This document shows, one piece after another, positions 1-10,304 of a stretch of DNA of 64,000 nt. This DNA is from Amoebidium appalachense (taxonomy: Eukaryota > Ichthyosporea): assembly GCA_963693365.1 (NCBI GenBank), contig CAVNZM010000009.1, positions 5,580,001-5,644,000 of the forward strand, in the 5' to 3' direction. Made by a program: the position numbers and the translations under genes. The notes beneath the pieces were generated by a model that was not told the DNA's origin, did no database searches, and worked only from the letters and a program-made list of their open reading frames with translations. Each line of letters starts with the position of its first letter. Position 1 is the stretch's first letter.

Positions 1-15
1 CATCAACCAATGAAA

Positions 16-318
16 AATTTTCACAAGTGGCTAAAACCCCTAGATCATAAAGACCAAATCGATTGCCGCCCATTTCGGACTAGATATAACTCAAACTCAT
101 CAATATATCCATATGGCATATCCCACAGAACATAAAAACAGCTACAGCTCCCTAAATAAAAATGCTAGCAGCCTGAAACTTTGCACACACATCAAACACA
201 CCATGGCCTACAGCATTATACTACCACGAAGTTTACAGCACACTCGCAACACACAATTTCACTCCAACGGGGCTATCTAATTCTCCTGCAAAGAAAACAC
301 GTTTACAAACTTAATATT
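16..318. repeat. Terminal direct repeat, 3' copy
   Basis: This 303-bp segment matches 4776-5078 at a constant offset of 4,760 bp with no difference that I could see. The match breaks off at base 15 on the left and base 319 on the right, so these are the real repeat edges. It follows the recombinase gene in the element's own orientation. Confidence 0.92.
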
Positions 319-418
319 CTTATGCCAACGTCGTCTTTACCAGCCCCAGCAAGGGGATACATGAGCCGGTGCCTGTGGATCAATCTCACAAGCAGGCACA
401 GGTGTGCTCCACTACTCC

Positions 419-1435
419 CTACCTGGCACGGGAAGGAACGAACCATGCCGTGGGTGACTGACGCAGCGCTGCAGCCCGGGCAAGGAGCGACGCAGGCACG
501 CGAATAGAAAGAACAAGAGACTGGCCGGCCTGCACATACCGGCGGAGGGAGGCATGCGATCTCCATCGACCACGCAGAGCAATCGTCTCTACTGAAACAC
601 CCCTGACATAGTCTCTCGAGGCACCACCATGGCGAAGACTGTGAAGATGGAACCCATACTCGTTGAGGCCGAGGGAGTCACATGCCGCTTGGAACTTGGC
701 ACGCAGAACATCATACGAGAAAGGAAACAGCCGCGCAGAAGGGGGGGCGCCACGGAACCAGAAAGACAGGATGGCCAACAGGAACGGATCGGTGATGGGG
801 ACAAACTGATTTGGACCGGTCTTGGTGTCGGCCAGGCGGATGCCGCCTGTACCGGGTGGCATGTCGTGGGGAACGGGGTCGTCGGGCAAAATAAGATCCG
901 CACGGGTGAGCATAAGCAGCTCACTGACACGAAAATAACACTCAAATCCAAGCAAAACAGCAATACCAAACAAGGGGCCAATTTTGGAATACAAATGATG
1001 GCCAATGACGAGGACCAATGAAAACGGAAGCGGGGGCGTGGTCTTTGCTGGAACAAGCCGGTTCCAGCCCTGCAGGCTCCGTTGGGCGGCCTGCAGGTGT
1101 GGACCCAGGCGTGGCATGAAATGCTTGATGCCGGCAGCTGTGTTGACACAGCGCTGACGCTGGCCACGCGATGGATCAATGGCATAACACTCCTCAAAAT
1201 ACTCCACCAGGAGGTCGTCCAGTTCGGCGGGGGACTTGGTGTCGGTACCAGGGGGCAACCAATCCAGGAACTCAACAACAGCATCCCGGTAGGCCTTGAG
1301 GGTTGGGGGCTTTATGGCCTGGTCAGCCAGAAAACCGCGAGGGACCATCTGCAGGATTGTGGGCTGACGGCAGCCACACACAATACAAACGAATGTCGAG
1401 GGCAAGCGTGTAGGCAGCCACCTGGCGGCATACAC
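419..1435 (-). CDS. Tyrosine recombinase of the DIRS-like element
   Basis: A 338-residue frame encoding the integrase that replaces DDE integrase in this retroelement class; it would insert a circular DNA copy by site-specific strand exchange. The catalytic set is visible: Arg169 in CYFRVSELL, His265 and Arg268 in HLHSLRHGGAS, His294 and the nucleophile Tyr300 in SHASLRRYVQ. The N-terminal half (about residues 40-125) looks like a SAM-like core-binding domain. The frame opens inside the 3' end of the RT-RNase H gene in a different frame and overlaps it by about 113 bp, so it is probably expressed by reinitiation or frameshifting. The true start may be downstream of the first Met. No internal stops are present. 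Confidence 0.9.
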   Translation of the reverse strand: MYAARWLPTRLPSTFVCIVCGCRQPTILQMVPRGFLADQAIKPPTLKAYRDAVVEFLDWLPPGTDTKSPAELDDLLVEYFEECYAIDPSRGQRQRCVNTAAGIKHFMPRLGPHLQAAQRSLQGWNRLVPAKTTPPLPFSLVLVIGHHLYSKIGPLFGIAVLLGFECYFRVSELLMLTRADLILPDDPVPHDMPPGTGGIRLADTKTGPNQFVPITDPFLLAILSFWFRGAPPSARLFPFSYDVLRAKFQAACDSLGLNEYGFHLHSLRHGGASRDYVRGVSVETIALRGRWRSHASLRRYVQAGQSLVLSIRVPASLLARAAALRQSPTAWFVPSRAR

Positions 1436-3209
1436 GGTTCAGGCGTCGGGATGCTGAACGACCCTTAGCAACAGCCCCAAGCAGCGCCGTCGAATCAAGG
1501 CCCCAAAGGTAGCGGGAGCCCCGGGCAGCCGTAGACCGACCTAATCGACGAAGCCCCAGGAGCAAGGCTTCTCCCTCCAGAATGTTGATGTGGTCGGAGT
1601 GGCGCCAACGATGACTGATGTTGGTGGTCCACCGGCCACCAACAGCTGCCAGGATAGGTGCCGGGGGGGCGGACGGGCTTGGGTCGTGCACAGGACCAGA
1701 CAGCTGGCTGTAGTGGCCACGCCGGTTGCAGTGAGGCAGCACTTCGCGGAGAAGCGTTGCTGGAAGCACCCGGGACACCACTGCACCACCCAACAAGGAA
1801 GCATCAGTGCAGAACATGGTGCTAGCAAACCCAGAACGCAAATCACAACGCATCAAAGGGGCCAAAGCACACATCGCCTGAAGCTCCCACACCACGGGCG
1901 GGGGAAGGGGCTGTTCCCGACCCCCCAGCTGCTCCACAAAACTGTAGACGGCACTCAGAACCGACAAAAGCGGCCGCTGCAGCAGTGCCGCCCACACCCA
2001 ACCACCAAGCAACTGCTGCAAACGGAGCTGCGTGACGACACCACGACGCAACACGGCCTGGGTTTCCGCCACCAGACGGCACAAGGATGCGCCAGACGGG
2101 CGCAATATCCCAGAGCGATGCATTTCCAGGCCTAGCAGCACCATAGAGGACGAGGAACCAGCAGCCACATCCTTCTTGACATTGGAGGGAAGACCAGCCG
2201 GGCCGGTGACGCCATGATACGATTCACGCTGACGATTGATGGCGGTGGCATCTGTGCCGACCCAGCCACAGTCGTCCACATACAGGGCATGCTGCGTGGC
2301 CTCCACAGGCCGCGGCACTATCGCACAGAGGCGCTCAATGCGGGGCATGCCGGCTCGGTCAGCCAACTGCCCATGGACGTCTTGAGCCACAAGCACAGAA
2401 TGCACCCAGCCCATGGGCACGGTCTTGAGGGCCGGGTACACAAGCCGGTCGGGCCCAGAAATGCCAACAGCCTCCGAAGACACAGGCGGCAATCCGAAGT
2501 ACCGCCACAGCCATTCGGGGGCAAGAAGACGATGGAACTGGTTGTCCATGTCCGACTTGCCAAAATAGAGGCAATCCTCAGGCCCCAGCAACAGATCGGC
2601 AAAATCGGCAGGGTTGGGCAGGTGCACCTGGAGGGCAGGATGATCACGGGCAAAGAACAGGTTGCCACGGCGGCTGTCAAAAATGACGCGGGCTCTGGTG
2701 TCTTTGGGGACCCCAAACAGCCCATTGATGGCCAGTGGTTTTTCCTTCGCCTCGAAATAGTGCACCATGCCGCAGTCTTGAAGCCGAAGAAGCAGGGGAC
2801 CGTATTCCCCACTGGGTACGTGATGCGCCGGTCGGATGCGGCGCAGCTCTGCAGGCGTCGGCGGAACAGGCTTGAGAAGGCCGCCGTCGCAGTTGGCCAA
2901 AAACGGCTGCAGCGTAGGAGACAAAAACTGCAACACGTCCACTGTGGCTCCAACCCCAGGGGGTGGCAAAGCGGCATTTGCCGCCGTGAGAGGTAGCCAT
3001 CCTGTCAATACAGGGTAGGCCGCGGGGAACGCAGCCAAGACACTACTCGCAGGCTGAGCGTCGTAGACACCCGCGCGTATAGCATCGTAGCTGGCCCTAA
3101 GGACAAAGGTCCACAGGGCATGGTGGTGACTGTTCACCAACCGGGTCGGGAATGGGCAAGGGCCGCCTGCCCACAGCTCGTTGAGGGCACCAAGACAACG
3201 GTTAGCCAA
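1323..3209 (-). CDS. Reverse transcriptase-RNase H polyprotein of the DIRS-like element
   Basis: A 628-residue frame without interruption. The RT palm is recognised by GKSDMDNQFHRLL and the catalytic LYVDDCGW; RNase H follows with FCTDASLLGG, INILEGEALLLGL, WGLDSTALLG and VWLPSAHNPADGPSR, which carry the acidic active-site residues in the expected order. It copies element RNA into DNA. It sits between gag (221 bp upstream) and the recombinase, which it overlaps. No methyltransferase domain follows RNase H. The first Met lies in a segment that could extend upstream, so the N-terminus is approximate. Confidence 0.92.
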   Translation of the reverse strand: MANRCLGALNELWAGGPCPFPTRLVNSHHHALWTFVLRASYDAIRAGVYDAQPASSVLAAFPAAYPVLTGWLPLTAANAALPPPGVGATVDVLQFLSPTLQPFLANCDGGLLKPVPPTPAELRRIRPAHHVPSGEYGPLLLRLQDCGMVHYFEAKEKPLAINGLFGVPKDTRARVIFDSRRGNLFFARDHPALQVHLPNPADFADLLLGPEDCLYFGKSDMDNQFHRLLAPEWLWRYFGLPPVSSEAVGISGPDRLVYPALKTVPMGWVHSVLVAQDVHGQLADRAGMPRIERLCAIVPRPVEATQHALYVDDCGWVGTDATAINRQRESYHGVTGPAGLPSNVKKDVAAGSSSSMVLLGLEMHRSGILRPSGASLCRLVAETQAVLRRGVVTQLRLQQLLGGWVWAALLQRPLLSVLSAVYSFVEQLGGREQPLPPPVVWELQAMCALAPLMRCDLRSGFASTMFCTDASLLGGAVVSRVLPATLLREVLPHCNRRGHYSQLSGPVHDPSPSAPPAPILAAVGGRWTTNISHRWRHSDHINILEGEALLLGLRRLGRSTAARGSRYLWGLDSTALLGAVAKGRSASRRLNRVCRQVAAYTLALDIRLYCVWLPSAHNPADGPSRFSG

Positions 3210-3429
3210 GGTAACCCCCTTCAGGCGGTGAGACAGACGTTGCCGACGGCGTTGACTCCGTAGACGGGCTTGTAAAAAACAGGAAACAAATCAGAGGCGG
3301 CAAAGACATGACGTGGCATAGCTGTGGAATCCTTAGAAAAATTAGGGGGCATATTTAATCAAGGGCACGTGGCAGGAAGCCACAAGAAAATAATATACAG
3401 AACCGCGTGCCGAACCCCCAAAGGGCCGT

Positions 3430-4485
3430 TTAGGCCCTGTGGCCACCGGTCCCCGGAGGGGTCGATGGACCGGCTCCGGATGGGCCACTGCCGGGACCGC
3501 GCCGAGCCCGGGTGACTTCGGCGAGGGTCTTGGCTTGACGAACAGCCCGGGTGGCCAAGGCAGGGGGCAGGGGCAGGCTGCGCGCAGGGAGCTCCTCAAA
3601 CTGCTCTGCAACAGCCCAGTCCCCGTTGGACTGATCAGCAGTCTGCACAGCCAGCAGACGGCGCACACCAACTTCCACAGCAGGTGACTCCTTGCGGGCC
3701 TTAGGGTCGGCGGCCAGCAGCAGATCCAGCATACGGGCAAGCGTCAGAGCCTCCCGTTTGTTGCGGTAGCTGACCCAATCCGCCGCGTGGACAGCCGCAG
3801 TGACCGAGGCCTGGTCAGCCAAGGTGCTCTTGAGGTAGGAAGGGGCCAGACGTTCTTTGACGCGCAGGTTGACTTTGGCACCGCTGGAGAGCAGATAACG
3901 GCTGGGGGTGGGTTTGGAACGGCCAGAGGAACGACGGCGGCGAGAGGAACAACCATAGCCACTGCTGCTGGAATCAGAATCCTCACTCGACGATGGGGTG
4001 TCTTCACTGCCGGTGTCGTACGCATAGACAGGCTCCTTGCCCTTTGCCCGCGCAGACAGCGTGCTCAGCAGGCCGCCGGCAGAGGGCTTCTTGGGGCGAC
4101 CAGACTGGGCAACAGAGAGGGCTTGCACTTGGGCAGAAAGCGCCTGCAGCTGCTCTTGGACGTCTACACCGTCAGAACGCCGCTGGGGAGAGGGCTACCC
4201 AGGTGGGGGGGAGGCACGGCCGCTGCGAGGAGTGCGACAGAGCAAGTGCAGCTGGTCGGTGACTTTCCAACCGACCATCTCAGGGTCATCAAAAGCCACC
4301 GAGCGCGCCTTGAGGGCTGAAACCACACTGTTGACGGTTTCTGCCGGCAGGCTGTTCCAGGGGAGGGCGTTGGACTGCAAAACGGCCAGACTTTTGAGAC
4401 TTGCGTCGTCCGCATCGGTAGAGATCTCCAAAAGCTTTTCGAGGAGAGCGGCCCCCTTGGCGACCAGAGCAGGAGGAGGGGCCAT
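3430..4485 (-). CDS. Gag-like ORF with one in-frame amber codon
   Basis: From an ATG at 4485 the frame runs 97 codons, meets TAG at 4195-4197, and then stays open in the same frame to 3430, about 352 codons in total. The first part is helical and alanine-rich; the second has a Ser/Asp/Arg-rich low-complexity stretch (about 4020-3930) and a basic, Pro/Gly-rich tail. I see no CCHC zinc knuckle. Position first in the element and composition fit a DIRS-type gag, but there is no diagnostic domain, so the name is by context. The TAG is either a disabling mutation, a readthrough site or a sequence error. Confidence 0.7.
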
Positions 4486-4775
4486 TGCAATGCTTACAAA
4501 CCAGACTAGAGCACAAAAACTTGAAAACGAAGACTGGAAAATGCAAAAACGCGGGAAAACCGACACCGCAAAAAACGTCCGAAAACCAGCTAAAACGCAA
4601 CGGCGCGCACGCAAAACTCTTACCAGATGCTGCCGAAGCTAAGCGCGCGCTCCTGGGCAAAAAAAACTAGAGAAAAAACGAACAACAGCGCGAAAAACGG
4701 GGACTAGAGTTGCAAAAACTTAGCTAAACAATTGGGCCTAAAGAGACCTAAACGCGCTCAGTAGCGCCGCAACTC

Positions 4776-5078
4776 AATTTTCACAAGTGGCTAAAACCCC
4801 TAGATCATAAAGACCAAATCGATTGCCGCCCATTTCGGACTAGATATAACTCAAACTCATCAATATATCCATATGGCATATCCCACAGAACATAAAAACA
4901 GCTACAGCTCCCTAAATAAAAATGCTAGCAGCCTGAAACTTTGCACACACATCAAACACACCATGGCCTACAGCATTATACTACCACGAAGTTTACAGCA
5001 CACTCGCAACACACAATTTCACTCCAACGGGGCTATCTAATTCTCCTGCAAAGAAAACACGTTTACAAACTTAATATT
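4776..5078. repeat. Terminal direct repeat, 5' copy
   Basis: Partner of 16-318, identical over 303 bp as read by eye. It lies immediately upstream of the element's gag leader and ends 6 bp before the stop codon of the neighbouring ORF at 5085. Confidence 0.92.
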
Positions 5079-5084
5079 TCATTT

Positions 5085-6548
5085 TCAGCCGATGAAATGC
5101 CTTATCGTCGTGCGCGCTTTGAACGGATAGCGAAACGGATCGGCGGCCCGAATCGGTGGATCGCCAGTTTCGGTACTAGGTAATCGGCTGCGATCGTGAC
5201 TGTAATCGGGCGAAGATCGGCAACGATCGGGATCGGGATCGGGATCGACGCCCCGGCCACACAAAGTCGCGCCTGTACTCATGTGGGGGTGCTCCGCTCG
5301 AGCGAGTCTCTCCATCACCTTCCGAGTATGTTCTTCCGGCGGCTCTGGTTGGTTGGTTAAATCGATAAATTCGCGACCGAGAATTTTCGAGAGCCTCTCA
5401 CGCATCTGCGGTTCGCATGTGAACGGATCGATCTCTGCAGACACATGGGGTTCTGGGAACTTCTCCAAGAAACGTATTGACGCGGCGGCACTCTCCTCCG
5501 AGATCTCCGGTTGGGAATTTTCGGTTATGTCGATCGGGGTGTTGTCGTTACGTTCCAACTGCCGTTGAACCATTCTGACTGTGATGTGATTGGCACCGCG
5601 TCGGATTACTCTATCGATCGCCTCTTCAACCAGGATCAGGTGCCATTCAGTCAATCGCCTGCGGTTTTTCCCGTTGTACGGTTTGCGATTGGGGACCACG
5701 CCATGGTTCTCCCTGGCCTGGATGAACCACCCTCTCAACGTTGATGGGGCGACATTATGAATTTCCCCGACCGTCTTGCACGCGACCGAGAGCTCCATAT
5801 TGGTTGTGTCCATAAGGTGCGCCACATCTCGGCAAAGAACATTTTTCGTATCTTGGGAATGTTGCTTCTTGCGTTTGGGCTCAGGGGGATTCTTATCGGT
5901 TTTGCTTTTCCGTTTCGTGCCTGTTGCGGCGCGCTCCCCCGCAGACATGACCAATACAGTGGAGACGTGTGGCCCAGGTGCAGTCTTCAGGTTACGGTAG
6001 TGCAATTCGCCCTTGGCCGCCAAATTGAGCAGTCCGTCCGCGGCGATTACCTCGTAATCGTTTGGGCTGATTGGGTATGAGTGTGGCTGTTGTGTATAAA
6101 TTGGTTGGAGTGCTGCGCGAAGTGTTTTTTCCGCTTCTGTTTGCATAACAGTGTTGCTGCATTGGCCATTTTTGTACGTGTTTACTACTTGAGGGTGGGG
6201 TACATGTGTGTGTGGTGGGGTATTTTCCTTGTCATTGCATGGATCTTGATTGAAACTACGGATGGGTACAATCGATTGCATGCGCTCGACCTGAATCATA
6301 TAGCCAACAGGATTGCGCGGAAGGATTTGTTTCCTTTCGCGTGGCTGGTGGTGGTAAAATGGGTTTGGGCCATCGCCGGGACCAGGTACCCATTTCTGGC
6401 CCGACCGCGAGAGATCGTGTAACTCCTTGGGTAACATGGTGGCAGAACGTGAAAACAGAGCGCGGCAGAAAGGTATGAGAGGTGAATGTGATGTTACCAC
6501 AAGCCCGACAGTGTAGAAATGAAGACGTTGTGAATAAGGAACGGCCAT
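5085..6548 (-). CDS. Uncharacterised ORF with helix-turn-helix-like middle
   Basis: I do not recognise this 487-codon open frame. An alternative start is the Met at 6437. The N-terminal 180 residues are Pro/Asn/Gln-rich, then comes a Lys-rich patch (TGTKRKSKTDKNPPEPKRKK) like a nuclear localisation signal. About residues 250-330 look like a DNA-binding helix-turn-helix (VGEIHNVAPSTLRGWFIQAR) followed by a basic stretch. The C-terminus is acidic, then Asp-Pro and Arg-rich. Sequence texture is AT-richer and less repetitive than its surroundings. It may belong to another transposable element or be a domesticated transposase-like DNA-binding protein. The retroelement abuts its stop codon. Confidence 0.5.
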   Translation of the reverse strand: MAVPYSQRLHFYTVGLVVTSHSPLIPFCRALFSRSATMLPKELHDLSRSGQKWVPGPGDGPNPFYHHQPRERKQILPRNPVGYMIQVERMQSIVPIRSFNQDPCNDKENTPPHTHVPHPQVVNTYKNGQCSNTVMQTEAEKTLRAALQPIYTQQPHSYPISPNDYEVIAADGLLNLAAKGELHYRNLKTAPGPHVSTVLVMSAGERAATGTKRKSKTDKNPPEPKRKKQHSQDTKNVLCRDVAHLMDTTNMELSVACKTVGEIHNVAPSTLRGWFIQARENHGVVPNRKPYNGKNRRRLTEWHLILVEEAIDRVIRRGANHITVRMVQRQLERNDNTPIDITENSQPEISEESAAASIRFLEKFPEPHVSAEIDPFTCEPQMRERLSKILGREFIDLTNQPEPPEEHTRKVMERLARAEHPHMSTGATLCGRGVDPDPDPDRCRSSPDYSHDRSRLPSTETGDPPIRAADPFRYPFKARTTIRHFIG

Positions 6549-7069
6549 AAACGTAGAGGAATCGATATATTTTTATTTTATAGGATTAAATTCATCCAAT
6601 CAGCGAAGTGGCGTCGGCAAACCATCCATTACGTCACCTTAATTGATTTTGCCAATGTTTTCTGGGGCAGTTGGTGCTGCTTCTTCGTTTCTTTTCACTT
6701 GTACATGTTGAGTTTAACTTTTCCTCGTTCGCATTTTTCTCAATATTTTCCAACCTCTATGCTTTACTTCCTTTGAAACATTGATGGTGTTTTAGTATAG
6801 CGATAGTTAAAACTGGATTTTTAAGTGTCTGTCCACTCGGTTCCGACACATTTTCAACCTCACACTCGCTTGCGGACACGCGCTAAGAAACTTACACATA
6901 TCAATAACACACCTTACCAGCACCCACCCACACATACCCACACACGCCTAACCATAGACCCACTTGTGCCCAACAACAACTTTTCACTCATACTGCACCA
7001 TAATGTGGAGGAAGCAGCTTCTAGCAATGTGGGATTGTGTGTACATGCGAATACGAATACATAAGCACA
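6549..7069. other. AT-rich intergenic stretch
   Basis: Upstream flank of the 5085-6548 ORF, with no gene, RNA or repeat that I recognise. It grades into CA-rich sequence at about 6,900. Confidence 0.4.
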
Positions 7070-7071
7070 CG

Positions 7072-7115
<44 letters not shown>

Positions 7116-7164
7116 TAGACAGACACACACACACACACGCATACACACACCCACATACACACAC

Positions 7165-7233
<69 letters not shown>

Positions 7234-7236
7234 AAC
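7070..7236. repeat. (CA)n microsatellite
   Basis: Imperfect CA repeat of about 165 bp, broken by a few interruptions. It directly precedes a relic of the DIRS-like element. Confidence 0.95.
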
Positions 7237-7237
7237 A

Positions 7238-8180
7238 CACATTCTTATCCCAACGTCGCCTTTACCAGCCCCAGCACGGGGATACTTGAGGTGGTGCCTG
7301 CTGACTCATACGATCTCAGGCACATGTGTGTTCCACAGGAGCGACTAGACAAAGGTCCTAAGAAAAATCCAAAGCTTGATGAGGCCAAGGGTTCAAAGCC
7401 TAATGAGGCAAGGGTGGGTGGGTGGGCAAAAACGTGACACAGGCAAGGGCCTAAACAGGCCTACCTGCACTGCTGAACCAAAACGGGCAGCCTAAGGAGG
7501 CCTGACGTACACTATACTAATGAGCACAGCGACTGAGACGCACACAGCAGCCAAAAAGCTCTAAACCAAAGCTTCAAGCTGCACGCAAAACTATTGCGGG
7601 CTGGGTCACCTCATTATTCTCATACAATCAAAATGTCCACATATGCAGGAACACATTCCTCGACATACTTACACCAATAAACACCTAAACTGCAAATCAT
7701 ATAGACTAGCATACGTACGTCATCAAGTTCTCACTACCGCTATCACCTCCATATCTTGCACACAGAGTCCTGTTACTCTGTCTCCGGTGCTGTCCGATGC
7801 TCCTGCAAAGAAAAACCGTTTACAAACTAATCATACACACACAAACACACACACACCTACCTAACTACCCCATACAGACACAAACGAAGGCAACCAAGAC
7901 ACGTTCTGGCCATGTGAGGGTGCACTTGAGACTAACCACTAATGCCCATGCCCCCTTACACCCTCCCCCCAGCCCCCCCCCCCCCCCCCCCCTTCCCCTC
8001 CAACCCCTTTCCCCCTTCTCCCAACCTAACATACTAGTATCTTCTGCGTCTCCCTCAAAGTATACCCAGACATACACTTAACAGCAAAAGCAAACTTTGA
8101 TCAGATGATCAACCGGGTATCTCTGCCACTCCACAATTTCACTGCAACAGGGCTATCTAATTAGACTTTGCAAAAACAGT
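7238..8180. mobile_element. Decayed relics of the DIRS-like element family
   Basis: Positions 7238-7345 resemble 316-425, the segment just after the 3' terminal repeat (shared words include CTTTACCAGCCCCAGCA and GGGGATAC). Positions 7798-7832 resemble 281-318 (CTCCTGCAAAGAAAA..CGTTTACAAACT), and 8131-8185 resemble 250-310 (CACAATTTCACT..AAC.GGGCTATCTAATT). These are diverged pieces of terminal-repeat regions from older insertions; no coding part is left. A poly-C run lies at about 7970-7992. Confidence 0.65.
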
Positions 8181-8189
8181 TTATCTACG

Positions 8190-10300
8190 TAGTGAAAGCC
8201 AACTTATCTCAGCGTGCCACGGTCAACGGTTCTTGTCCCACTTCCCTCTGGCCCCACCATCTTCCTCTTTGGTGCCCTTGTCTTGGTTAAACTACTTTAA
8301 AAGAACTGGGTTCGCCTGTAAATATCGGCAGCATGTTGTCAATTGGCATGGTACATGAGGGTAAAGCCAGTGATAGAAGACAGCTGAATCTGTTCCGACA
8401 TCAGCATTCATTGAAGTTTTTGTACACGTGACCTTAGCCTAGACCCACTCAATTCAATGGGTCTTTCACTGTCCGCACATTCATCCTCCCCACTTCCTGA
8501 ATTTGATGGTTTACTCTCGCCAGCTGTCAGTGCTCTGCATGATCACGATCTTTTAAAATGTTTGGAACCCCTAGGAAATCTATCGCGATGTTGCTTCTTG
8601 TTTTGTCACCTTAAAAGTTTCACTTGACTCCCGCCCCCAACACAAGCTGCCTACTGGCCTAGGCTGCACACAAACACATGTTATTATAATAGAGCATGTT
8701 CACATCACCACAACCACTCGAGGGAGGATGGACGTGACTCAGATTGGCCTCCCACTTGAACGTTGGGCCGGGATGAAACCCAAGCAGCTCGCCGTTGACG
8801 TCAGAGGGCCGGTGCTGTTTATGATGTCATGTCTGGCGACTGGATTGCCGAAATTACGCGTGCTGCACGACGTGGTCTGGGGTGATCGCTTCAGGGGGAC
8901 GACCAGACCGATGAACACGAGTGAGCACTACAGTAAAATTAAAAAATCCGGACAGATTTCAACACCTTTTGGTAGCGATCAAGTATACACATTTTTTTAT
9001 TAGGTAAAAAAAAAAATAATAATTACCAGAGTTACTAATATATGTATATAGGAAAGTTGACGAAAATAAGCCTTTTTTGCTAGCAACGGCGGTGATCATT
9101 TTACCTGCCCATTTTCGATTATTTTTAATTCCCGGACAGCAGAAATCGATGATCCGGCGGACGCGGGGGTCGCGCACGTGGTACCGGCCCGGGTGGACTG
9201 CATCCGTGGTGTGGCATACAGCGGCTTTGTGCACATAATAAATAGTATTCAAGTCAGTCTCAAGCCTTTCTCGTGGATTTACAAAGCAAATAGTCCCCGC
9301 TAGCCTCTCTGATATGGTTTACGACTGGAGTCATCTGTCCACTAATTAGTCGAGCGAGAGCTCGGTGATGCCGCGGAGTGAGGCCTAGGCCTAGGCCTGG
9401 CCGGCGGCAGCAGTGTCCGACCGTCCTGGCGCGTATATCATGAACTCTACCAATAAAAATATCACTAGTATGCATAAATTTTTATGTAAAAATAACTATT
9501 ACACGGCGGGCATCGGAATCAGGCGATGGACAACCGAACTCTGATTGCCGCGGCCAGGGTTACGAATCATTAAAAAGGCGATAAAAATGTAAAACCTCTG
9601 GTGAGGTTATATCACGACATCCAATGGCCATGGCTCAAACGATGTCATAATGCAATTATGGCTCCAAGGCTTTTCATATGTATGGCCTCAGGAGCCCTTT
9701 CGTTTCCTCTTCGCGAAAAGCTTAGCGTACAAAGATTGTTAGAATTTGATGCATAGAGAAAGTGACCAAGCCATCATATAACATTTGAATTGGTGACTTA
9801 CCTCGCTAAGCCTTGCCAGTTCGGGCAGGCCAAGCATGCTTCAAATTCTGGCCACTGAATACTCGATCCAGGATATATTGCAATGTGAACTAGCTTGTAA
9901 CAGCCTGAGGATGCGGACATACGAAAATATATAAAGTATTTATATATGTATGTATGTACAATATAGACATATATTTCATAAATATGTTCTACATCTGTGG
10001 CCCGATTCGAATCGCCGCACACCACTGATTAGGCTTGTGCTCATTGGATTACGAGAACCAATCGATCAGATTGCTTAAAAGCGCAAGCTTTGCATGATTT
10101 TGCATGGCAAAAGTTCTTATCGTTGTTAGGAGGGCAAATATAGGGTAAAACATTAGGATTTATGTTTTTTATAAACCAAACGGTTGGATTACATAAAGCT
10201 ACTTAAAAATAGAATTAGACATATATATAGCGCAATTGCTTGGCACCCCCAGAGACCAACAAATCCTCTAACATCTCCCCCCCCAACCCCTGAATCATCC
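8190..10300. other. Intergenic sequence without recognised genes
   Basis: Unique-looking, moderately AT-rich DNA. Open frames such as 8728-9003 (+) and 8959-9252 (-) are short and show no domain or codon bias I can use. I see no tRNA or clear repeat here. Confidence 0.4.
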
Positions 10301-10304
10301 TATT

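Larger units (their letters stand above)
16..5078 (-). mobile_element. DIRS-like tyrosine-recombinase retrotransposon, near-complete
   Basis: The element is 5,063 bp and reads on the minus strand: gag (4485-3430), reverse transcriptase plus RNase H (3209-1323), then a tyrosine recombinase (1435-419) overlapping the end of the RT frame. A 303-bp direct repeat, identical by eye at both ends (16-318 and 4776-5078), bounds it. There is no DDE integrase, and no adenine-methyltransferase domain is visible after RNase H, which is closer to Ngaro-type than to classical DIRS1 elements. The coding order and recombinase are seen directly; the family placement is established knowledge, and the subgroup is inference. 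A B-type split repeat could lie left of base 16, outside the window. Identical terminal repeats suggest a recent insertion. Confidence 0.9.

Noticed and set aside
8728-9003. 91-codon plus-strand ORF
   Set aside because: No domain, no splice or codon support, in otherwise anonymous intergenic DNA.
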